Positions 1-6,200 of a stretch of 6,962 nucleotides of DNA are shown piece after piece. Position 1 is the first letter of the stretch. The number at the start of each line of letters is the position of its first letter. This DNA is from Planctomycetota bacterium (lineage in GTDB: Bacteria > Planctomycetota > UBA1135), in NCBI GenBank assembly GCA_014382465.1, contig JACNJP010000364.1, forward strand, positions 3,366 through 10,327, in the 5' to 3' direction. The notes beneath the pieces were generated by a model. That model had not been told where the DNA came from and searched no databases. It saw only the letters and a list, made by a program, of their open reading frames with translations. Position numbers and translations under genes: made by a program.

Positions 1-180
1 GGGGCGCGGGACGGCGCGGCGCAGGCGGGGAAGGGGGCCCGAGTGCGGGCAGCAGAACTCCCACCCCGAGGGGGGGGAGTCCGCGGCCGTGGTAGAGGGG
101 GGCGGCGGCGGGCGGGGGGTTGACCGGGGCGCGGGAGCCCGGGGCGGCCGCGATCCATCGCGGGGCCCCCACCAGGGGGG
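1..180. other. G-run-rich, probably damaged tract over the GNAT C-terminus
   Basis: On the plus strand this stretch is dominated by G runs, including eight G at 70-77, six at 97-102, six at 113-118 and six at 175-180. A near-perfect inverted repeat (ACTCCC at 57-62 against GGGAGT at 75-80) surrounds the eight-G run. On the minus strand the expected GNAT tail is recognisable but has prolines where Arg, Leu, Trp or His would be usual. After the run, the +1-shifted frame (GWEFCCPHSGP, then RLRRAV) looks more GNAT-like than the direct frame. I infer base-call or assembly error near a contig end, with a one-base indel near 70-77. Genuine decay of the gene is the alternative. Confidence 0.5.
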
Positions 181-1114
181 CGCCGCCGCCGGCGCCGCGC
201 CGGGCCGGCTCGACCACCATGCCGCGGATCCGCAGGCGGAACGGCTCGGGTCCGTCCTCGTGCAGCGTCGCGACCCCGACCAGGAGGCCGTCGAGGTAGG
301 CCGCGGCGTGGGTGGTGGTCGGCAGCTCGTCGACGTCGTAGACGGCGGTCTCGAGCGGCTGGCCGGCTCGCAGGCAGCGGTGGCGCAGCTCGCGGACGGC
401 GGCCGCCGGGAGCCCGAGGCGGATATCCACCGGAGTCGCCAGCTCGCGGTCGGCCCGCTGGCGCAGGCGGCAGGAGTCGCAGCCGCCGCAGGCGGCGCCG
501 CCGGGACCGGGGTCGTAGCAGGACACCGTGAGGTCCACCGGCACCCCGAGTTCCCGGGCCAGCCGGAGGATCTCGGCCTTGCGCAGGTGCTGGAGCGGCG
601 CGTGGACGGTGAAGGGGCGGCCCTCGGCGCCCTCGCGGGTCGCCAGCCGCGACAGGTCCTGGAAGGCGGCGATGAAATCGGGCCGGCAGTCGGGATAACC
701 GGAGTAGTCGAGAGCGTTGACGCCGATGCCGAGGTCGTGGGCGCCCCGGGCCTCGGCCAGGGCCAGGGCGAGCGACAGGAACAGGGTGTTGCGGGCCGGG
801 ACGTAGGTCGAGGGGATGCCCGCGGCCACCGGCGCCAGCGGGTCGGCGACCTTCGGGACCGGGGCGTCGGAGGTCAGGGCCGAGCCGCCGATGCCGCGCA
901 GGTCGAGCGGCACCACCAGGTGCTCGGCCGCGCCCAGGGCGGCGGCGATCTCGCCGGCGGCGGCCAGCTCGGCGGAGTGGCGCTGGCCGTAATCGACGGT
1001 CAGGGCCAGGACCTGGTAACCCTCGCGGATCATCCAGGCGGCGACGGTGGCGGAGTCCAGCCCGCCGGACAGCAGCACGACGGCCGGCTTTCGCGTATCT
1101 TCTCTGGTTCCCAT
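1..1114 (-). CDS. queC: QueC-type 7-cyano-7-deazaguanine synthase fused to a GNAT acyltransferase domain (3' end off the window)
   Basis: Reading from ATG at 1114 gives at least 371 codons with no stop before the window edge. Residues about 10-225 are QueC, which converts 7-carboxy-7-deazaguanine to preQ0 using ATP and ammonia in queuosine biosynthesis (cytosolic). Visible motifs are the PP-loop SGGLDS (16-21), DYGQRHSAEL (41-50), VPARNTLFLS (105-114), GVNALDYSGYPDCRP (131-145) and four zinc-type cysteines (199, 209, 212, 215; core CGGCDSC). Residues about 229 onward read as a GNAT domain: LRHRCLRAG, then THAAAYLDGLLVGVATL, then RGMVVEPARRGAGGG with the acetyl-CoA loop RxxGxG at 306-311. QueC alone is usually about 220-240 aa, so this is a fusion. 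ATG 1114 is the only usual start: an in-frame TAG lies at 1163-1165 with no other start between. No clear Shine-Dalgarno is seen. The last about 60 codons are proline-rich and probably corrupted (see the G-tract feature). The QueC call is firm, the GNAT call good, and the substrate of the GNAT is unknown. Confidence 0.9.
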   Translation of the reverse strand, partial: MGTREDTRKPAVVLLSGGLDSATVAAWMIREGYQVLALTVDYGQRHSAELAAAGEIAAALGAAEHLVVPLDLRGIGGSALTSDAPVPKVADPLAPVAAGIPSTYVPARNTLFLSLALALAEARGAHDLGIGVNALDYSGYPDCRPDFIAAFQDLSRLATREGAEGRPFTVHAPLQHLRKAEILRLARELGVPVDLTVSCYDPGPGGAACGGCDSCRLRQRADRELATPVDIRLGLPAAAVRELRHRCLRAGQPLETAVYDVDELPTTTHAAAYLDGLLVGVATLHEDGPEPFRLRIRGMVVEPARRGAGGGAPLVGAPRWIAAAPGSRAPVNPPPAAAPLYHGRGLPPLGVGVLLPALGPPSPPAPRRPAP

Positions 1115-1219
1115 GCCCGGCCGCCCGGTTCTCGAAGCGCCTTGAGCGCGAGCGGATCTGGCCTAATCCTAGCGATCCCCCGCGGCGCCGCCGCACCCGA
1201 CGCCACCCACGGAGCCGAA
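1115..1219. promoter_or_regulatory. Divergent intergenic region between queC and mrp
   Basis: This 105-nt gap separates two divergent starts and must hold promoters for both unless one is read from elsewhere. For mrp the best candidate is TTGAGC (1142-1147), a 16-nt spacer, then TAATCC (1164-1169), a poor match in the -10 box. For queC the minus strand has TAGGAT (1171-1166) with no matching -35 box. No operator, riboswitch (for example a preQ1 aptamer) or attenuator is recognisable. The promoter assignments are weak inference. Confidence 0.3.
1211..1214 (+). promoter_or_regulatory. Ribosome binding site of mrp
   Basis: GGAG lies five bases before the ATG at 1220, good Shine-Dalgarno spacing. 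It fixes the mrp start although the same frame stays open far upstream into the region antisense to queC. It is the only convincing Shine-Dalgarno in the window. Confidence 0.75.
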
Positions 1220-2260
1220 ATGACCGAAGTCACCGAACGAGCCGTCCTCGACGCCCTCCGGGCCGTCATGGATCCCGACCTGCACCGTGACGTCGTGGCG
1301 CTGGGCTTCGTCAAGGACGTGAAGATCTGCGGCGGGGCGGTCGGCTTCACGCTGGAGCTGACGACGCCGGCCTGCCCGGTGAAGGAGCAGCTCCAGCAGC
1401 AGGCCTACGCCGCGGTGGCGGCGGTGGAGGGCGTCGAGACGGTCAACGTCAAGCTGACCGCCCAGGTAAAGAGCACGCTGGGGCCGGCCAGCGCCGCCGG
1501 CGAGGGCATCAAGAACGTGATCGCCGTGACCAGCGGCAAGGGCGGGGTCGGCAAGACCACCTGCGCCGTCAACCTGGCGGCGGCGCTGGCGCAGACCGGC
1601 GCCAAGGTCGGGCTGCTCGACGCCGACGTCTACGGGCCCAACGTGCCGGTGATGATGGGCATCAAGGGCAACCCGCAGGCGGCGCCGGGCGGCAAGATCC
1701 TGCCGCTGGAGGCCCACGGCATCAAGACCATCTCGGTCGGCTACATGGTCGAGGACGGCCAGCCGGTGATGTGGCGCGGGCCGATGCTGCACCGCGCGCT
1801 CGAGCAGTTCTTCAAGGACGTCGAGTGGGGCGAGATCGACTACCTGCTGGTCGACATGCCGCCCGGCACCGGCGACGCCCAGATCAGCCTGGCGCAGCTC
1901 GTGCCGCTGACCGGCGCGGTGGTCGTGACCATGCCGCAGGAGGTCTCGCTGACCGACGTGCGGCGGGCGATCGGCATGTGCAAGCAGGTGAAGTGCGACG
2001 TGCTCGGGATCATCGAGAACATGTCCGGCGACATCTTCGGCCAGGGCGGCGGCGAGAAGACCGCGACCGCCTACGGGGTCCCCTACCTCGGCACCATCCC
2101 GCTGCAGCCCAGCGTCCGCCAGGGCGGCGACGCCGGCACCCCGGTGGTCCTCGCCGACCCCGACAGCGAGGTCGCCCAGTCCTTCCGCACCATCGCCGGC
2201 CAGCTCGCCGCCACCATCAGCACCCGCAAAGCCTTCGAACTGCCCATTCTGCAAGTCTGA
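1220..2260 (+). CDS. mrp: Mrp/ApbC/Nbp35-family iron-sulfur cluster carrier ATPase
   Basis: This 346-aa cytosolic protein belongs to the Mrp/ApbC family, which binds and transfers Fe-S clusters to apo-proteins with ATP hydrolysis. Residues 1-80 form a MIP18/DUF59 domain (DPDLHRDVVALGFV at 18-31, and TTPACP at 48-53 with the conserved Cys52). The P-loop domain follows: deviant Walker A SGKGGVGKTT at 105-114 with signature Lys107, LLDADVYGPN at 132-141, MWRGPM at 184-189, Walker B-like YLLVDMPPGTGDAQ at 208-221 and IIENMS at 264-269. Length and domain order are normal. The oddity is that the stretch after ENMS runs straight into GDIFGQGGGEK, so the usual CxxC segment is absent. The remaining cysteines are 37, 52, 115, 254 and 259. 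ATG 1220 is chosen for its Shine-Dalgarno and because the protein begins where family members begin. It is divergent from queC and convergent with the next gene, so it is probably monocistronic. Confidence 0.95.
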   Translation: MTEVTERAVLDALRAVMDPDLHRDVVALGFVKDVKICGGAVGFTLELTTPACPVKEQLQQQAYAAVAAVEGVETVNVKLTAQVKSTLGPASAAGEGIKNVIAVTSGKGGVGKTTCAVNLAAALAQTGAKVGLLDADVYGPNVPVMMGIKGNPQAAPGGKILPLEAHGIKTISVGYMVEDGQPVMWRGPMLHRALEQFFKDVEWGEIDYLLVDMPPGTGDAQISLAQLVPLTGAVVVTMPQEVSLTDVRRAIGMCKQVKCDVLGIIENMSGDIFGQGGGEKTATAYGVPYLGTIPLQPSVRQGGDAGTPVVLADPDSEVAQSFRTIAGQLAATISTRKAFELPILQV

Positions 2261-2261
2261 G

Positions 2262-2324
2262 CGGGGTCAGACGTCGATTGTTATTAGAGGTCGTACCCTC
2301 AATATCAATCGACGTCTGACCCCG
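2262..2324. repeat. 19-bp perfect inverted repeat with AT-rich centre (REP/MITE-like palindrome, possible bidirectional terminator)
   Basis: The left arm (2262-2280, beginning CGGGGTCAGACG) and right arm (2306-2324) are exact reverse complements over 19 bp. The 25-nt centre is AT-rich, unlike everything around it, and can pair further: 2282-2285 with 2301-2304 and 2287-2290 with 2297-2300, leaving a six-base loop at 2291-2296. It starts one base after the mrp stop codon, and its right arm encodes the last residues (GSDVD) and stop of the minus-strand gene. I recall similar GGGGTCAGAC-type palindromes repeated many times in other genomes, often near Y1/RAYT transposases, but cannot verify that here. 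There is no T-tract of the classical intrinsic-terminator kind, yet such a hairpin between convergent genes could stop transcription in both directions. Confidence 0.85.
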
Positions 2325-3234
2325 GGTTGATCTCCACCGTCGGGGTGGCCTTGGCGACTACGGCTTGGCGCTTTTCGGCGGTGCGGACGCCGTTCTCGAG
2401 CAGGAGGACGCGGTAGCTGCCGACGGGGAGGTTGCGGAAGTGAGCGCTGCCTTCGGCGTCGGTGACCCCCTGGCGCTCCTGGCCGAAGCGTTCTTGGATC
2501 CGGACCTGCTGCCCGGGCAGCGGGCGGGCGCCATCCTCCGCGCTCACCCGGACCTTGAGACCGCCGAGCCGCGGGGTGCTCCAGTCGCGCCGGTGCTCCC
2601 CTCGGCGCACCGCGACGCTCTCTCCCAGCTCTCCGAGGACGGCGTCAGCCGGCCCAAATTCCAGCCGGTAATCGCCTTGGGAGAGGTCGGCGAAGCGGTA
2701 GCCGCCCTCGCTGTCGGTGACGGTCGCCGCCACCGCCGCCCCGTCCTCCGCCGCCCGGAGCCGGACCTCGAGCCAGGCGACGGCGCTGCCGTCCGGCTGC
2801 GCCACCTGCCCTTCCAGCCAGGCCCGGCCGAAGTCGGGCGGCGCTTCCGGGAGGGTGGCGGCGACGGCCGGCGGACCGACTTCCGGCAGGGAGGGCGGTT
2901 CGGGAGCCACCATCCGCGCCACGTCCCCCTCCTGGGGCCGGATCGGCTCGGCCTGAGCCAGCGCACCCGGCTGCGGCGCGCTCAGGAGCACTCCCTTGAC
3001 CCGGACCTGGGTGGGGTTGGGGTCGTAAGGGACCGGCTTGGGCGCCCGCGCCTCGAGTCCGGCGTCGCTGCGGTTGAACCGCGTCCTGCGCTCCGCCTTG
3101 CGGGCCTCCAGCTCCTGCTGGGTAGCCTCGTCAATGGGGCGGGCCTCGTCCATCGGCGCGGACAGACTCAGGATCAGGATGTCCGGGACCAAAAGGACCA
3201 GAAGAACCGCCAAGCGCCAGACCCCGGCAGGCAT
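2305..3234 (-). CDS. Membrane-anchored protein with two carboxypeptidase-regulatory-like domains
   Basis: The 309-aa product begins with a hydrophobic stretch (residues 6-25) that is either a signal peptide or an uncleaved anchor. A charged, probably helical segment follows (about 28-52, DEATQQELEARKAERR), then a Pro/Ala-rich linker (about 60-135). Two beta-sandwich domains of the CarboxypepD_reg-like type come next: residues 139-195 (LEGQVAQPDGSAVAWLEVRL, then TDSEGGYRFADLSQGDYRLEF) and 224-280 (GLKVRVSAEDG, then TDAEGSAHFRNLPVGSYRVLL). No catalytic motif is visible. ATG 3234 is the only usual start, since an in-frame TAG lies at 3244-3246. No Shine-Dalgarno is seen. The C-terminus is written by the palindromic element at 2262-2324, so the native tail may have been replaced. 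It is divergent from, and similar in plan to, the large protein at 3294. The domain type is well supported; the role is unknown, with envelope structure or ligand binding the likely options. Confidence 0.8.
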   Translation of the reverse strand: MPAGVWRLAVLLVLLVPDILILSLSAPMDEARPIDEATQQELEARKAERRTRFNRSDAGLEARAPKPVPYDPNPTQVRVKGVLLSAPQPGALAQAEPIRPQEGDVARMVAPEPPSLPEVGPPAVAATLPEAPPDFGRAWLEGQVAQPDGSAVAWLEVRLRAAEDGAAVAATVTDSEGGYRFADLSQGDYRLEFGPADAVLGELGESVAVRRGEHRRDWSTPRLGGLKVRVSAEDGARPLPGQQVRIQERFGQERQGVTDAEGSAHFRNLPVGSYRVLLLENGVRTAEKRQAVVAKATPTVEINPGSDVD

Positions 3235-3293
3235 AGGCCCATTCTAGGCAGGCACCCCCCGGGAATCCCCATAAACTGCCCCCTCGCCCCAAG
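3235..3293. promoter_or_regulatory. 59-nt divergent promoter region, both genes possibly leaderless or nearly so
   Basis: On the minus strand TAGAAT (3246-3241) is a good -10 box whose expected start site falls at or beside the ATG at 3234. On the plus strand TAAACT (3272-3277) is a weaker -10, placing a start about 10 bases before the ATG at 3294. Neither has a recognisable -35 box, and neither gene has a Shine-Dalgarno at proper spacing. GGGAATCCC (3261-3269) is a short odd-length palindrome between the two boxes and could be an operator, but may be chance. Box assignments are inference. Confidence 0.35.
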
Positions 3294-6200
3294 ATGCGCA
3301 AGACCCTCACGCTCCTCTTCCTGGTCGTCCTGACCGCCGGCCTGGCTTGGCTGGTGTTCCTGGGGCCGGCCGACCCCGCCCCCGCCCCGCTGGACGACCG
3401 GCCGATCGCCGCCCCGACCGGCACGGCGCCCGCCAGCGCCGGCGCCGCCCAGCGCCAGGACCTGCGCCAGGCGCCGTCGGCGGACGCCTTCGACAACCGC
3501 CAGGTCAAGGTCGGCGGCGGCCGCCACGGCCTCCACGGCGAGGTCGTGGACGAGAGCGGCGACCCGGTCGCCGGCGCCTGGGTCGCGGCCTATTCGGTGC
3601 CCTTCCCGCTGCTGGACTTCGAGTTCGACATCTCCGAGATCTTCGACAAGCCGCTCGACTTCTCCCTCGAGCCGCTGGCTTCGGCCTTCGCCGACCAGGA
3701 GGGCCGGTTCGCCCTCGCCGGCCTGCAAGGACGGACCCTCTACCTGACGGCGCGCAGCCACCAGCGGCTCACCCCGCGGCGCCAGCGCGTACTCCCGGAC
3801 GCCCTCGACGGCCAGGAGGGCGTGGTCCTGCGGACCGTCGCCGGGGCTTCGATCGTCGGGACCGTGGTGGATCCCAGCGGCGCTCCTGTGGCCGGCGCCG
3901 AGGTGCTGGTGGGTCCCGGCATCAAGTACCTGATCTCGGCCTTCCGCAACCGCAGCTTCTTCCTCGAGCGGGTCTACACCGGCGCCGACGGCAGCTTCGC
4001 GGTCGAGGCCGTGCCGGCCCGTACCGCCCTCACGGCCAACGCCTTCTCGAACGCCGTGGAGTCCGGCCTGGTCGAATTCGGGCCGCTCGGCCGAGGCGCC
4101 GAGGCCACCGTCCAGGTGGCGCTCGGGGACACCGGCTCGCTGTCGGGGGTGGTCACGGACCTGGAGGACGAGCCGGTGGCGCGCGCCAGCGTCGTCGCGG
4201 TGCCGCTCGACCTGCGCTACGTCATCCCCTTCATCCGCGACGTCCGGGCCTGGACCGCCGACACCGACGGCCGCGGCCGCTACCGCTTCACCCGCCTGCC
4301 CCAGGCGCTGTTCCTGCTGCTGGCCCAGGGCCGCGAGGGGCGCTCGGCGCCGCTCACCGCCCGCGTCACCGGCGAGGGCTCGCTGGCCCCCACGCTGAAG
4401 ATCGACACCAAGCTGAGCATCGAGGGCCGGGTGGTGAACGGCGCCGGCCGGCCAGTGGCCAACGCCCTGGTGCGGCTGCAGAGCATCCCGACCGGCGTCG
4501 AGGAGGGCGGCCGGAACGAGCGCCAGCGCATGAACAGCCCCGGCGGCATCTTCATCGAAGCCGCCCGCGAGCTGCTGCCCGAATTGCTGCCGGATTCCAC
4601 CACGGCCAAGACCGACGGCCAGGGCCGCTTCCGCATGCCGGCCTGGAGCCAGGCGCGGCTGCGGGTCAGCGCCCCCGGCTACACCGAGGCCGACTTCCGC
4701 CTGAGCGGGCTGGCAGAGGACAAGAAGCCGGTGCTCCAGATCTGGAAGCCGGGCTCGATCGGAGGCCAGGTGGTCGACGATCTCGACGACCGGCCGGTGC
4801 GCTTCTACCTGGTGCGCGGCAATGCGGGCGGCGGCCAGCCGACGAGGGTGGCCGAGGCGATCGAGATGGTCCCGGTCGACCCGGAGGCCGATCCCATCGA
4901 GCACGAGAGCGCCGCCGGTCCCGACTGGCTGGCCGAGGACGAGCAGCTCCTCGGGCAGCAGGAAGCGTCCTGGCGGGCCCAGCTCGGCGGCACCACCCTG
5001 GTGGACTCCGAGGACGGCCGCTTCCTCCTCAAGGACATCCCGCCCGGGAGCTGGCGGCTGACGGTCCAGGCGGAGGGCTACGAGAACGGCGCCGCCACCT
5101 CGGTGGTGGTCGCCGAGGGCGAGCGGACCGAGGACGTCGTGATCCGCCTCGGCCGCGGCGCCATGATCTCGGGCCGCGTCCTGACCTCCAGCACCCGCGC
5201 GCCGGTGGCCGGGGCGATCGTCACCGCCGGCCGCGGCGAGGAGTCCGGCTTCCTGGCCATGCTCCAGGGCATGGGCGAGAGCGTGGCGATGGCCGAGACC
5301 GGCGAGGACGGCGGCTACCGGCTGACCGGAGTCCCCGGCGGCTCCGGCCACGTCAACGTCGCCGCCGACGGCTACGCCTCCGCCAGCCAGAAGATCCCGG
5401 AGATGAAGGCCGGCGAGGTCCGCGACGGCGTCGAGGTGGTGGTCATGGACGGCGGCAGCATCACCGGCTTCGTGTTCGACCGCCACGGCGTGCCGCTGCC
5501 CGCCCGCATGGTCGGCGCCGCCAGCATGCAGGCCCGCGACTTCCAGCAGACCGCCACCGACGAGCAGGGGCGCTACCGCATGGAGCACATGCGGCCGGGC
5601 TCCTACTTCATGATGGCGGCCGACCTCGAGGACGAGTCGCTGTTCACCGGCGACATCATGACGATGCTCGGCAGCAGCCGGATCACCACCACCTACGTCA
5701 AGGACGGCGAGGTGACCGAGCTCGACATCGTCGACCCCTCGGCCGGCGGCTGCCGCCTCGAGGGCAAGCTGATGGCCAACGGCGTCCCCGTGCCCGGCGC
5801 CAATTTGATGCTGCTGTCGGCCGAAGGCAGCGGCCTGCTCAACCTGAACCTCGGCTTCTCGACCTCGCGTACCAACGAGAAGGGCGAGTTCCTGTTCAAG
5901 AGCCTGGCCCCGGGCGAGTACCGGGTGCAGGTCGAGAGCGACGAGTGGCGCGGCGCCCTGCCGCTCGAGGTCTGGGAGGTGCCGGAGGACTACCAGGTCC
6001 TCGAGGTGCCGGTCTCCGGCGTGCGCGGCCGGGTGGTCTCCGCCCGCGACGGCTCGCCGGTGCCGGACGCCTCGGTGGTGCTGGTCAGCGACGAGCCGCA
6101 GGCCGGCGGCCTGGCGGCGATGTTCGGCGGCGGCGCCGAGCGCAAGTGGGAGCAGGCCGACGAGACCGGCTACTACTCCTTCGAGGGCGTCGCGCCAGGC

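Noticed and set aside
1..1114. QueC-like protein of a phage-defence system (QatC- or Dpd-type)
   Set aside because: The PP-loop and four-cysteine zinc site are canonical, and no defence-type partner genes are present; the neighbour is mrp. A housekeeping QueC is simpler.
89..1219. Upstream continuation of the mrp frame to an ATG at 89, giving a 723-aa protein
   Set aside because: The added part is antisense to queC, is low-complexity Gly/Arg/Ala/Val/Gln sequence, and the true start at 1220 has a good ribosome binding site and matches the family N-terminus.
1115..1219. preQ1 riboswitch ahead of queC
   Set aside because: No pseudoknot-like arrangement or A-rich tail characteristic of that aptamer is visible in this short GC-rich gap.
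1169..2254. A 361-codon open frame on the minus strand opposite mrp
   Set aside because: It is a shadow of mrp: Asp/His/Leu/Arg-rich with no recognisable domain.
2365..3333. A 322-codon plus-strand frame opposite the two-domain protein
   Set aside because: Its composition is that of a GC-rich shadow, it lacks a signal or domain, and it crosses the start of the real gene at 3294.
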